A DNA stretch of 64,000 nt. Origin: Puccinellia tenuiflora (Eukaryota; Streptophyta; Magnoliopsida; Poales; Poaceae). This document shows, piece by piece, positions 9,989-21,060 of the stretch. The stretch lies in assembly GCA_012064385.1 (NCBI GenBank), contig QRDG01001519.1:1-64000 (forward strand). The letters are read 5' to 3'. Below the pieces are notes generated by a model. That model did not search any database. It saw nothing but the letters and a program-made list of their open reading frames with translations, and was not told the DNA's origin. Position 1 is the stretch's first letter. Each line of letters opens with the position of its first letter. The position numbers were made by a program, and so were the translations under genes.

Positions 9989-12900
9989 ATGCCGTGGCTG
10001 GAGATGTGGCTGCCTCCGGCGGGCGAGGGAGTGGCGGCCGGGCTGTTCCTCGACGGCGGCGACGCGGCGGCGCACGGCGCGCTCCTCGCGGCCATGCCCG
10101 GATGCTCGGCGTCCTTCGGCGTGCCGCGGCGGCGGCGGCAGCGGGGGACGCCGCCGGGGTTCCTCTCGATGACGATGTCGGTCAAGGGGGACAGGGGGTT
10201 CGTTGCGGGCCAGGTGGGGCTGCTCGCCAGCGGGGAGGAAAAGGGCGGAGGGGTGGAGGCGGAGGGGATGGTCGCCGGGAGGGCGGCGGAGGAGGTGCTG
10301 GTGGTTGGGAATCTTGCGGGGGAGAAGGAGGCTCGTTCTGGAGCCGGCGCCATGAACACCACCAAGCATCTTTGGTCTGGGGCCGTCGCTGCCATGATCT
10401 CCAGGTATTGCTCCTTTGTCTTTGCTTGGGACGTATGCCTGATTTTGTTCGTTAGGATCCTTGTATCTCCCAAGTACTACCGAGTTTTGTAATGCATTGT
10501 TCGGATGTGCACACAAATAACTGCCCATCATGCAGCTAACATCGAGCAAACTTGCAGAAAAGCACTATCCCATGATGCAACTAAATCAAACAAACTTGCA
10601 GAAAAAACACTAATCCCAATATCCCATGCTGTCCACTTTCTGGCTACTTGTGCACTAGGGTGATTCAGAGTAGCATGGCTGACTATCCTGTTTGACTTAG
10701 ATTCACTGGGGAGGGAAATTGTCGTTGGTGTCTGACAGTGATGAGTTTAAGCTGAGTTGTAGCCTCAGGTTCAAGGGGGTATTTGGAGAGATTGATAGCC
10801 AATGATTTTTTTTTTTGGATATTTTGGTATCAAGCAGTAGCTACTACGTATAATCGGCATGTTAGCCTTATATTTGTGCTACTGGCTAGGTTTCTGTGAT
10901 AAATGGACTGTGACATAAGCTGGATGCTCGCGCATCACTTTGTTTCAGATTGTGCTGCTATGAGTGCATATGCGATTGAAATTTAGATGCAGCTGATTTG
11001 AGCAAAGTGACCTTCTGTGTCAGAACAATTAACGTTTTTTTCATCCAGTTATCTAAAACATGGGTCATGACTCATGCATGAAACGTGAAATCAGGCTTTT
11101 GAAACTAAAACTTATCGTTTAGGGTCATACATGAGCGTGTAGTCAAATTTCTAAAACATGGGTCATGACTCACGCATGAAACGTGAAATTAGACTCTCGA
11201 AACTAGAACTTATCGTTTTTGAGTCATACATGAGGCTAGAAGTCAAATTTCTGAAACTTTTAGTACCGCTATCATATCTGCAGATTTCTCTTGAAAAGTA
11301 TTTTCACAACTGTGGTATTGCTGGTTCATTAAAAGATGTTTGTGACCACAATTGTGCTTTATAGACAGTGTCAATGTCCAAAATGACAAGCTTTATAGAA
11401 CTGATGGGAGTTCAACATAAGTAGCCTTGGTCCTCGTACATCGTAAGTTTTTATGGGCGTGCAGGCTATGTAGATAGGTGGTATATTTTACTACACTGTA
11501 CGACATGGAGTAAGATCAGAGTTTGAGGCAACCAGAGCTCTGTCTTGTTTGACCGATGCTCCAGTTCCATTATCTATCATGAGGAAACTGGGTCCATTTC
11601 AAATTACAGCCAAAATGGTCGTGATATTAGAAACAGAAAATGTAGTAGGTCAAGATTAATGTTACTACGATGATTGCATGGAATCACACTTGTTGTATGA
11701 CTACTCAAATTTCAAGGTAATTATTTCCAAGTAGCGCCTGCAGTTTTTGAGGAGCAAAGCTTTTACGAGGGGCAGCATCAGGCGTAATCCCTGGGGTGCT
11801 TCACATATGGAATGTGGCATTTGGGAAAAAATGCCGTGATTAAATCTATCTTGTCTGTTAGTTGACTTATATGAGGATGGCATGCCTTCTTCATAAGCAA
11901 GGATAAAAAAGTCACTTTTCCCTACTGTTCTTCTGTGGGCTTCCTTGACAGGCTACTCTAGGTCCTTTCTCCCCAATTTAGGGTCTGTTTGGCAGCTCCG
12001 TTTTTTGAAGTATTTTGAGAATACTCCAGTTTCTAAAAATACTGAAGTATTAATTATTAAATACTTTAAGGCATTTTGGTCCAATGAATATTGTGGTTTT
12101 ATATACTTCAGTATTTTGAGAAACTGCACTAATTTTGCAGTATGGAAAAAAGAAGTCCGGACCTCTTTTTTCCAAAACTGAAGTATTTGTTGCCCAGGCA
12201 TGTAAACTAAATCTTAGAATACTTCGGTTTCAGAAAAACTTTGTTGCTTCATGTTGTTGCAGCCCAACCCATCTCAGGTGGACGTTAATCTCATTGCGAG
12301 CTAGGTCCGTAGCAGTGGAGTTGTTTCTTCTAGGTATAAATAAACACATCATCAGTTAATGCGATCAGTTTGTGTACTTTGTTCTGTGTAGTAGCATTGT
12401 TTAGCTCTTGAATAAGGAGGTTTGAATGATATTGTGGTGGGTTGGAGCCAGCATGCCCCCGGAGCTATCACAATCCACTTCTATCAGGTCCTTAGAGCAT
12501 CTCCAGCAGGGACCCTAAACTGGTCTGTATACAGTTTATTGGGGCTGAAGGCAAAAAAACATGCTCCAGGGACCGTAACACAGCCCCTAAATAGGGAGGC
12601 ACAAAAAAAAAACACCCCACAGCCCCTTCTCCCACAGTGAGAAAGGAGGCCCCTTTCCATGGTTGGGCATGGCGCCAAGAAACTTCCATTCCTGCCCCCT
12701 CAGGAGCTCCTCACTCCCCCTGGCACCATCTCCATCCGCTCCATTCTGCTTTGCCGGCCGTGGCAGCACTTCCACGCCATCGCTGGAAAGCTCCGCTGCT
12801 GCCCCCCACAAGCCCATGCAGATCCGCCTGATCCGGCGTTGCACCTCCGCAGTGAACGCCGGTCTCTGGAGGCCCTCCTCCCACCGTGCCACCTCGGGGT

Positions 12901-15299
12901 CCTCTGCTGAGCTCCCCTGCACGAGCCGTCCGCAATGGGATGCGAAGGAGAAGGGAAACGAAAATAGCTGACATGGTGGTTCCCACCCGTCAGGGTGTAT
13001 GCAAAGAAAATTTGGGCTGGGAGCTAGGGCTGCTGCTGAAGTTGGAGCCAGTTTTATGGGGCTCACAAATTGGGGCCAGCCCCAATAAGCTGCACCGGGG
13101 CCTTGATTTAGGGGGTACTGCTGGAGACACTCTTAAGATTCTAAAAGATCCGTTACTCTCTTTTCTGCCTTCATGGGCCGACCTTGCATGAATGGCCTTC
13201 TCTTTGAGGGCTATATCTTGTATATACTGAAGTAATGTCATAAGTTTTTGATAAACCTCGTCTATCGTCGTAAGTTTCTTGAAATCTTTCGATTTACTCA
13301 TTTAGTTATCCAATTTGGTGTCTTACTTTTTCATAGCTTTTGGCCTCTCTTGAGCATTTGATGTGTATTCACTACTTATCTTCGATGTTTAACCTGGTGC
13401 AATTGTATTTTACCATCTGTTATGTTTTTGGATCAAGAAAGATCTGGACCTGCATCCACTAACTATTGATTTTTTTTGGCCATTCTTGGAATCCCTTGAA
13501 CCAAAGAGGCTATTCTCTCATGCTAGAATGTAGAAGCTTAAATGTAAATAAATACAAGCAAAAGACGAACCTGAAAATAAGCCACCTGTTCCAGAAACTG
13601 ACTGGTTATTGCTAACCGTAGGATTCTTAAGCCTGGTACTGGGACTTGTGATTGTGACAAGTAATATGAATAGTGGGTCTCTTTATTTCCATTCCTGCTA
13701 CTTAAACATTTCTTCCCTAATTTTTATATATCGTTCCCTATGTAGAACAGTTGTTGCTCCTCTTGAGAGGCTAAAGTTGGAGTATATAGTTCGTGGTGAG
13801 CAGAGGAATCTGGTTGAGCTTATCCAAGTGATTGCAGCATCAGAAGGGTTGAAAGGCTTTTGGAAAGGGAACTTTGTCAACATCCTCCGTACAGCTCCAT
13901 TCAAGGCAGTCAACTTCTATGCATATGACAGCTACAGAAAGCAACTGCTCAAATGGTCTGGTAATGAAGAAACTACCAATTTTGAGAGATTTATTGCTGG
14001 TGCTTTTGCTGGTGTTACAGCAACAATGATGTGCATACCCATGGATACGGTATGTTTATTTGGAAGATATCTTCGGTTCCGATTTTTTCTCGATTTTTGC
14101 GCCATTATTTATTGCTAAGTACTGTCTGGGTTAACCTGTTGATTTCAGATTAGGACAAAGATGGTGGCTCCTGGTGGTGAAGCCTTAGGTGGTGTTATTG
14201 GTGTTGCCCGCCACATGATCCAGACCGAAGGATTGTTCTCCCTGTACAAGGGATTGGTGCCTTCTCTTATCAGCATGGCACCCTCTGGTGCTGTATTCTA
14301 TGGAGTGTATGACATATTAAAGATGGCTTATCTGCATTCCCCCGAAGGAAAGAAGAGGATATCAATGATGAAACAACAAGGTCAAGAGGCAAATGCATTA
14401 GATCAGCTTGAGTTGGGCACTGTTAGGACCTTACTCTATGGAGCTATTGCTGGATGCTGCGCTGAGGCAGCCACGTACCCTTTTGAAGTAGTTAGGAGAC
14501 AGCTACAGTTGCAAGTCAAAGCAACAAAGATGAATGCACTGGCGACATGCCTGAAAATTGTTGATCAAGGTGGAGTACCGGCACTCTACGTTGGCTTGAT
14601 CCCCAGCTTGTTACAGGTACATGTTTCTTCCATAAAAGAATCCACTTGCACGTATGCTCAGGTCTTGCCTTATGATCCATTTGATTTAATAAAGATTTAA
14701 TGATCAGGTTTGAGTCTTAGCTCATGGTTTCCCCTGTAATGTCGGGGGATCTCAGGGAAATTAATGCTAGAGAATGATAATTTTCTTATGATATTCTTAT
14801 AGTGGTTCTAATTCACCTATAGAAGGGGCAATTAATTGTACTGTGCGCCTTGTTTAATTTAAAGATTTAATGATCAGGTTTCTTCAAGAAAAGAATCCAT
14901 TTGCATGCATGTTTAGGGCTCGCCATGTGAGTGCATACATTTGATTTGCGGATTGAGTTATCAGGTTTGAGCCTCAGCTCGTGGTTTCCCATGTAATGTC
15001 GGGAGATCTCAGGGAAATTAATGCTAGACAATAATAATTTTCTTATGTTATTTTTGTGGTGGTTCTGATTTACCTATAGAAGGGGCAATCAAAGCCTACC
15101 ATGTGCCGAAGTCATTCAGGAACTTAGGAGCTGCATATATATTAGTTGATCTAAATATTTGCATTGTTCAACTGAGCATGCTAGTTTGTTATGGATTGTC
15201 TGATGTAACTGATTCTCTTTCTCCTTTCAGGTTCTGCCTTCCGCATCTATCAGCTACTTCGTATACGAATTAATGAAGATAGTCCTGAAAGTGGAATGA
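9989..15299 (+). CDS. Mitochondrial carrier protein, BRITTLE1-like adenine nucleotide transporter type
   Basis: Four exons give a continuous 418-aa frame: 9989-10404, 13746-14049, 14149-14616, 15231-15299. All have GT..AG introns with matching phases. It is a solute carrier of the mitochondrial carrier family (SLC25), six transmembrane helices in three repeats, placed in an organelle inner membrane. The three signature motifs are visible. Repeat 1 has PLERLK at the exon 1/2 junction after KHLWSGAVAAMISR; repeat 2 has PMDTIRTK at the exon 2/3 junction after FERFIAGAFAGV; repeat 3 has PFEVVRRQ after LLYGAIAGCCAEAATY. The 'ERLK...EGLKGFWKGN...RTAPFKAVNFYAYD' pattern matches the plant BTL group (probable mitochondrial adenine nucleotide transporters), so ADP/ATP-type exchange is inferred from the family. 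The first about 120 residues are a Gly/Ala-rich, low-complexity extension that could include a targeting sequence. The ATG at 9989 is the first in the only frame that splices into exon 2. The exact substrate is not shown by sequence. Confidence 0.93.
11053..11252 (+). repeat. Tandem duplication, 98-bp unit, in carrier intron 1
   Basis: Two adjacent copies begin CTAAAACATGGGTCATGACT at 11053 and 11151. They run through the same order of words (GAAACGTGAAAT, GAAACTA, CTTATCGTTT, GTCATACATGAG, GTCAAATTTCT) with scattered mismatches. Confidence 0.85.
11981..12202. mobile_element. Probable degenerate MITE in carrier intron 1
   Basis: The left edge AGGGTCTGTTTGGCAGCTCCG is of MITE type. Inside, 24-base arms at 12027-12050 and 12103-12126 are complementary with one mismatch, forming a hairpin of CAGTTTCT..AAATACTGAAGTAT. 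The right terminal repeat is not clearly preserved and I see no target duplication. Confidence 0.45.
12495..13132. mobile_element. PIF/Harbinger-type MITE (638 bp) with TTA target
   Basis: Termini GAGCATCTCCAGCAGGGACC and the complement of the right end (GAGTGTCTCCAGCAGTACCC) are inverted repeats. They are flanked by TTA at 12492-12494 and 13133-13135. This matches the PIF/Harbinger signature in grasses. The interior is GC-rich and open in several frames (for example 12587-13066 on the minus strand), but no transposase domain is visible, so the element is non-autonomous. It lies in intron 1 of the carrier gene. Confidence 0.85.
14623..15096 (+). repeat. Imperfect tandem duplication (~215 bp) in carrier intron 3
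   Basis: Two copies, about 14623-14835 and 14881-15096, share in order: AAAAGAATCCA, the GGTTTGAG segment, TGTAATGTCGGG, GATCTCAGGGAAATTAATGCTAGA, TTTTCTTATG and CCTATAGAAGGGGCAAT. They differ by point changes and small indels, so the duplication is not recent. It accounts for most of the intron. Confidence 0.8.
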
Positions 15300-15660
15300 G
15301 TTCAAATTGATTCTTGTCCCCACCCACGTAGCAAGTTCAGGAGCCTCAGCTGACATTATACAACCTTGATAAAAGTTGCAAGCAATCAGCGATTTATCAG
15401 TGGCATTTAGCAACCTTTTTTGTTGTTGTTGTTCTCGTAGGCTTACTTACAACGAAATCTTCAGAGGCTGTCAAAGCATTATTCGTTTGAAGCTTTACGG
15501 CAGAGTTTTATCTTGTACACGGCTCGGTCTTCCACGCCTCTGTTCTATTTGCTCATATAATAGCGAGCTGTGCCGGAGTGAAAAAACATCTGGGGCCTCC
15601 ACGCCCTTCAAATTTCAGTTAACAAGTTTTTCAACTTGTATTGTTTGATGTCCGGGATGC
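15300..15660 (+). other. 3' UTR of the carrier gene (inferred)
   Basis: The sequence after the TGA at 15297-15299 shows no new coding signal and is moderately T-rich with TTGTTGTTGTTGTT near 15419, as in plant 3' UTRs. No clear AATAAA is present, so the polyadenylation point is not defined. The small ORF 15376-15648 lies here and shows no domain. Confidence 0.35.
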
Positions 15661-15862
15661 ATGGACTGCGATCGGAAACGATTTTGTTCGCAACATACAG
15701 GCTCTTGAGAAGTGATTTTCGATATGATGTCCAATGTTGTTGATTAATGGTTTGCAGCTATTTTGGGCAGTCCATTGTCCATTTGATCCATCACGTGGAG
15801 ATGGAGATGGAGATGGATGATACAATGTTAAGAGCTAGTAGTACCAACGTTTCTAAATACTA

Positions 15863-16012
15863 CTCCGGAGATGTTTTAGCCTTTTTTTTCTTTTTCTGAT
15901 TCGTATATACCTAGACGTGTTTTACTGTGTTGATCCACGTTCACTCATTTCGATCCGTACGTAGTTGAAATTACAATATATCTAAAATATTTTATAATTT
16001 GGAAGGAGGGAG
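15863..16012. mobile_element. Degenerate Stowaway-type MITE
   Basis: The ends CTCCGGAGATGTTTTAG and the complement of ...AAATTTGGAAGGAGGGAG (16012) resemble the CTCCCTCCGTNCC Stowaway repeat. TA flanks both sides (15861-15862 and 16013-16014). The left terminus is diverged. It sits just beyond the carrier gene 3' region. Confidence 0.65.
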
Positions 16013-16663
16013 TAGTATTTGTTTTCACACGGTCATGGACTTTCCCAAGCAAATTAGTTATGCTACGGTGTTCTGTTCACTGTGTGTGTACCGGCAGTAC
16101 TCGGGAATAGACTTGTACCACCACCGGCCGATCTCCGATTCTTTGAGGCCCCGCTGCTTTCCCTTCCGTGCTGCTATTCATGATGAACAGGACGCACAGT
16201 GCGAGGTGTAAATTGGGTGCTTAGTCATATATAAACAGGGCAGTGACTTGAATAGTGCGTGACGAGTCGATGCGCTTTGGTATACTGTGTGGTGTGCAGT
16301 TTCTGTGCTGTTGGCGGCGGCAGCACGTCGCACTCGTCACGGTTCCCACGGATGCTTTTCCAGACCGGAAATCCGGGTGAACAATCCAAAAACTGCCGCT
16401 GATTGCTCGGTTGCGTGCTGATTGGCGAGCATATATAGCACAGGTTGATATTCTTCCTGAGCCGGCCCTCAGCAACTTACGCTTGATGACAAAACCTAGC
16501 TTAGCTACCGGCCGGCGGATCTATCCACGGTTTGCGTTGCTGCCTCCGGTGATCAATCATCACAGATTAACGTTCTTATCAGTGATGATGATTCAAATAC
16601 GTGAATCTGCATTCGAAAAAGAAAAAAAAACGTACTAGATCTGCGTGAAAGTGGTTTGCCGGG
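16013..16663. other. Intergenic sequence without identifiable features
   Basis: The interval contains TATATAAA at 16229 and TATATAG near 16432, but no gene follows. The ORFs here (15999-16211, 16221-16475, 16411-16638) show no domains or codon-like bias. Confidence 0.35.
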
Positions 16664-16672
16664 ATCTGGAAA

Positions 16673-18174
16673 GGACAGTGCTGAGCGTCCCCCGGGGGGA
16701 TCTGGGGGAAAAATCCCCCGGGTCCTCCACCCGACACGTGTCCTTTATATTTTCCAAATCCCGCTTTTGCTTCATGTAGCAAATAATAATTCCGCTTTTG
16801 CTCCATGTAGCAAAAAACGGTTCACCCACAGAACAAAAAAATAAAAGACTGGCTTCGCCGGAGACCTCATCGGAGACCTCGCCGGAGATACCGTAGCAAC
16901 AAAATTATGCTACTGTAGCAAAAATCGATTTCGCCGGAACATCGACGAACACCTCGTCGGAGACATGGTAGCAAAAACTTTATACTATTGTAGCAAAACC
17001 ACATAACTATAATAGCAAAAAAATTGTTGTATTGCAGCATCCGAAAAAGACGCCGCAGCCTCGCCGGCTAATGTCTGTAGCAGCGCCGCGTGCCGTCGGG
17101 AGCATCGCCGGCTACCAACGGTAGCAACTCCGCGCGCCGCCGGTAGCATCGCCGAAGAAGACGTCGCCGGAGAAAGATGCCGCCACAGCTTCGCCGGCTA
17201 ACATCGGTAGCAACACCGTCGGGAGCATCGCCGGCTACCTCGGTAGCATCATCGTGCACTATTGGTAGCAACTCCGCACGCCGCTGGTAGCAGCGTCCAC
17301 CGCCGTTCGTAGCATTGTTGTCCGCCGTTGGTGGCATCACCGACCACCGCCGCCGTAGGTAGCAGTGTCCGCCGTCGTTGGTAGCATCGCCGATGTTCCT
17401 TGGTAGCAACGACAGTGGCCTAGCAACGCCGCCGTACACCATGGTAGCAACGTCGGTCGTCCCTTGTAGCAACGCCGCCGCCGCACGGAGCAGCGCCGCT
17501 GTTCCCTCGCCGTCGTCCGCCGATTACTTGGGCAGCAACACCGCCCTGCCACGGGAGCAACGATGCCCTCCTTCGGTAGCAAGGCCGCCGCCCGGCGGGA
17601 GCAACACAGAAATCGGGGCAACGACGGGCATGGAGGCCACATCGGCGTGCTCGGGCAGAGTGGAGGCCACGACGGCGCGCTCCCGACGGAGGGGAGGCCA
17701 CGGCGGCGGGACTATTGGAGGGGCCAGCAGAGATCGCGCAGGGGAGGCAGCCGGTGGCCGGGTCGCGCGACCAGGGGAGGCGCGCTGGGCGGCCGGCGGG
17801 TGGAGCCACGGCGCGGCCGTCCGGGTCGGCACGCTACGCCGCGTGAGGTCTCGTCGAGGAGGATCCATGTAGCAGGGCGGCGCGAGCTGGGCGAGGTTGC
17901 CGCGTGGCGGCGTGGGGTAGAGAGGGAACCACGAGGCAGGCGCACGAGGAGGTGGGGCGTGAGGCATGGCGGCCGGCGAACTGCGGCCGGCCGGACGCAG
18001 TGCAGAGGAAAAAAATGGGGAAGAAATCGTGCGGAGGAGACTCGCTTGGAAGGGATATATGGCTGGTGTGGTGGGCCCGTACGCATCGCTGCCTCCACGC
18101 GGAAGGACACGCGGCGTCCAGTCGAGGTGGAGGATGAGAACGCTCGATCCCCCGGGGGAACACCAGCATTTTCC
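16673..18174. mobile_element. Mutator-like element (1502 bp) with 9-bp duplication
   Basis: Terminal inverted repeats start GGACAGTGCTGAGCGTCCCC on the left and, on the complement of the right end, GGAAAATGCTGGTGTTCCCC. Both continue into CCGGGGG. Identical 9-bp ATCTGGAAA flanks are at 16664-16672 and 18175-18183, the duplication size of Mutator elements. The interior has roughly 28 irregularly spaced TAGCA-type motifs (mostly GTAGCAAC/GTAGCATC) between about 16770 and 17610, followed by a GC-rich block with long open frames on both strands. No MURA transposase motif is visible, so it is non-autonomous. Confidence 0.85.
16770..17610 (+). repeat. Irregular GTAGCA(A/T)C motif array
   Basis: The motif GTAGCAAC, GTAGCATC or close variants recurs about every 20-40 bases, separated by CGCCG-rich spacers. 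Spacing is not constant, so this is a dispersed motif array inside the Mutator-like element, not a simple tandem repeat. Confidence 0.75.
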
Positions 18175-18353
18175 ATCTGGAAAGCATGCAGGGGGTGGTT
18201 GGTTAGGTGCAAAGCCGCTGGCTGCAAGACGTCGAAAGACTAGCCAAAGCCTACCGCACCGCAATCTTCCCTCCTTGGAATTTCTTAAGACGCGACGGGC
18301 AATTGAAAAGCAGGTGGGACTGACTGACGAGCGCGTACCAGGCAGGAGACTCC

Positions 18354-18705
18354 GGGCGTGTTTGGATCGTTAGCTTGCCTAGCTTAGTCAGGCTAGGCTA
18401 TACGAGCTCGTATGGACTATTGCCTACCAGACAAGGTTACTCGTTTGGTTTATTAGCTGAAAGCTAGCATTACCAGCACGTACACGAGGAAGTTACATTA
18501 TTTATTAGTAATGCAACAATTAAACGCTACTTTTTCCCGTTTCTTGCCGTCGGAGGAGAGCCGAATTGGCTAGCCCAGCTGGGCAAGGATTTTCTAGCTC
18601 ATGCTGGCTAATTTGCTTGGCAAAGCTAGTTATCCGCTCACTACCAAACGCATAGCCTTGCCCAACGAGGCTATTGTTGACCTTGCCAGCGAACCAAACG
18701 TTCCC
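18354..18705. mobile_element. MITE-like element with GTTTGG ends
   Basis: The left end GGGCGTGTTTGGATCGTTAG and the complement of the right end (GGGAACGTTTGGTTCGCTGG) align well over about 24 bases. The interior holds several GCTAGC/TAGCTTGCC-type words in both orientations. The target duplication is not clear (only TCC shared), so the superfamily is left open. Confidence 0.55.
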
Positions 18706-19126
18706 TCCGTTTCGTATCATCCACCACCGGTCTGCTCTGCTTGTTGTGTGCGCCTGAAAGGAAAGCGGTGCGTGGCGTCATCGGTAACAGACAAGGAGAC
18801 GTAAGCAGGACGGCGGGGCGCCCCACGGCCACGAGCTGAGTCGGAGTCGAGAGAGACGGGGATCCTCGACGGGCGCGAGTGCGACGGAGCCCGCCCCGGC
18901 TGGACCCTCCCTCCCCCGTTACCCGCCAAGTCTCTCGACGCTCCGACCATCCGGGTCGTGCACAGCATATTAGTATGATTCTCTAGTACGAATCTTTCTT
19001 GGATCAGGTTGCTGCATTGAATGAATGAGCTACTCGTAGTGGCGCTCGCTTTCCCTCTTCCTCGGAATAAGGACAGTATCGGAAGTTTGTAACAAATACT
19101 CAGTTTTTTTTTTGACCCGACTATAT
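18706..19126. other. Intergenic sequence without identifiable features
   Basis: GC-rich to about 18960, then AT-rich. The two ORFs on opposite strands (18601-18804, 18717-18968) carry no domain. No terminal repeats or duplications are seen. Confidence 0.3.
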
Positions 19127-20631
19127 ATAGGGCGCCCTAGATTTGGAATAAACATAGGGCATTAGATTTTTTTATCATAATCCATCCAAAAGTCACCGGA
19201 TGCTACCGTATGTTTGCATGTGTACACTAAATGACGAAATTGATGACATCATCCCGTATTTAATGCGAAATCCGAGAATTTAAAATGTTTTATAGCTCAA
19301 ACCGTTCATCCGATTTATGATCCGCTTTCACCGTTACACTAGTCGCGTCGAGATCTTCAAAACTAGATCCCATGTTGATATGTTCCGACGATATTTTTTT
19401 TTACCCGAAAGTTACCAACGACTTAACAAATAAGTTACCAGACTGTAATACATAAGTTACCACCGTACACTACACAATGGATGGTAACTTTATCGGTCTA
19501 GAGAGGGTTACTTTATCGGTCTAGGGTGGGTAACTCCATCACCATTGGGCGGTAACTCTATCAATTTAGGGTGGGTAACTCTATCGATTTAGGTTGGGTA
19601 ACTACTTCAATATAGGATGGTAACTCAATCAGTCTAGGGTGGGTAACTCCATCGGTTTAGGTGGGTAACTCCATCAGTTTAGGTTGGGTAACTCCTTCAT
19701 TATAGGATGGTAACTCAATCAGTCTAGAGTGGGTAACTTCATCACTAATGTGTGAATAACTCCATCACTATCGGTTGGGTAACTCTATCAGTTTACGATG
19801 AGTAACTCCATCACTACTGGGTGGGTAACTCTATTAATATTGGTAGATAACTTTTCAGTCTAGGTGGATAACTCCATCATTACTGAGTGATAACTTCATC
19901 AATACCGGGTGGTAACTCCATCAATCTAGGGTGAAAACTTCATTAGTCTACAGTGGGTAACATCTTTAGTACTGGGTGGTAACTCTATAACTACAGGGTG
20001 GGTAACTTACATGTTATGAGGTTGGTAACTTACTTGTTCTGGGGTTGGTAACTTTCGGGTTCGGAAAAAAATTCATCAAAACATAGCAACATGGGATCTA
20101 GTTTCGAAAATCTCGACGCGATGATCCCAACGATGAAAACTGATCGTAAATCGGATAAACGGTTTGAGGTATAAAAGTTTTTGAAATTTCGAATTTTACA
20201 ATTAATGCAGATGATGTCAGCAGTTTTGTCTTTTTCTGCATGGATGCTAAATAGCCTCCACACAGACTTTTTTTGGGTTGGTAACTTATGTATTAAAGGC
20301 TGGTAACTTACATGTTATATGGTTGGTAACTTTTGGTTCCGAAATTTTTTTCGTCGAAACATATCAACATGGGATCTAGTTTCGAAGATCTCGACGTGAG
20401 GAGTCTAACGGTGAAAACGGATCATAAATCGGATAAACGATTTGAGCTACAAAACTTTTTGAATTTTCGAATTTAGCATTTAATACGGGATGATATCATC
20501 AATTTTGACTTTTCCAAACACTTAAACGTGAACAAGCTGAGTTGAATTGGTCTCCATGCATCTCAACCATAGATTTGCTTATCTACGATCTATATTGTGT
20601 CTGAAGATTTGCCAACCATAGGGCGCCCTAT
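19127..20631. mobile_element. Foldback-type element with ~350-bp inverted arms
   Basis: Both ends carry ATAGGGCGCCCTA followed on the inside by (A/G)(T)TTGG. The complement of the right arm (20280-20631) matches the left arm (19127-19480) in long stretches: TTGATGACATCATCCCGTATTTAATGC, TAGCTCAAACCGTTCATCCG, the CGAGATCTTC...CTAGATCCCATGTTGATATG block, then AAGTTACCA. A third copy of the arm, in the right-arm orientation, lies at about 20045-20270. Between the arms is a minisatellite built on GGTAACT. No transposase is encoded. The 9-bp flanks do not match, so the element class (Mutator-like foldback or other) is not settled. Confidence 0.75.
19480..20055 (+). repeat. GGTAACT(C/T)(C/T)ATC minisatellite, ~25 units
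   Basis: Units of about 20-25 bases of the form GGGTAACTCCATCA(G/C)T(T/A)TAGG repeat across the core of the foldback element. They vary by substitutions and small indels. Two scattered units also occur in each arm as GTTACC/GGTAAC. Confidence 0.85.
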
Positions 20632-20639
20632 GATTAGAT

Positions 20640-21060
20640 TTTCCCTTTTTTTTTAAAAAAGGGGGCAAAATCTTTGCCCCAATTTTTACAAGAAAGTAAA
20701 TGAAAAGATACAACCGGTCACTACTCTCACGGCAAAAAATCTCTCATCCGCTCCGCACCAGTGGTCATCCAAAAGGCATGCTCCTTTCTTGATGCTCTCA
20801 AAGATGATCCCGGAGCAGATCGAGGTTGTGAAGCCCCACCCAATTCTTGATCATGCCCCAAATGTGCGTAAGGTGTAGCGGCATCCAAAAAGGAGGTGGG
20901 AGATAGATTCCGGGGCACGTTTGCAAAGCGGGGACTACCCACAGTTTGGCCAACCGAGTTTTGCAAGACGGTCGGCTGTCCAAAGCCTATTTTGGAGGGC
21001 GAGCCATGCAAAGAATTTGATCTTGGGAGGTGCCCAAACCTTTCAAACTAGGCGCTTCAT
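20640..21060 (-). pseudogene. LINE reverse-transcriptase ORF remnant, C-terminal end
   Basis: On the minus strand a broken frame carries the C-terminal zinc-binding region typical of plant L1-type LINEs. It has a CPLCKRAPESISHLL-like segment followed by a Trp-rich WGMIKNWVGLHNLDLLRD stretch, then a non-coding tail ending in a T/A run near 20640-20665. Frames shift at least twice (20727-21011 and 20798-20983 are two pieces). It is 5'-truncated and inactive. Confidence 0.6.

Noticed and set aside
9857..10549. Antisense ORF of 230 aa over the first carrier exon
   Set aside because: It is a shadow of a GC-rich exon on the other strand, has no domain and extends into the intron.
12587..13066. 159-aa minus-strand ORF in carrier intron 1
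   Set aside because: Entirely within the 638-bp PIF/Harbinger MITE, with no transposase motif.
17524..18264. Long ORFs on both strands (246 aa minus, 226 aa plus) as possible genes
   Set aside because: They overlap in opposite orientation, are of low complexity and lie within and across the end of the Mutator-like element. GC-rich DNA with few stop codons explains them.
19480..20055. CRISPR-like array
   Set aside because: Repeat units are contiguous and variable, without unique spacers, and the context is plant nuclear DNA; it is a minisatellite.
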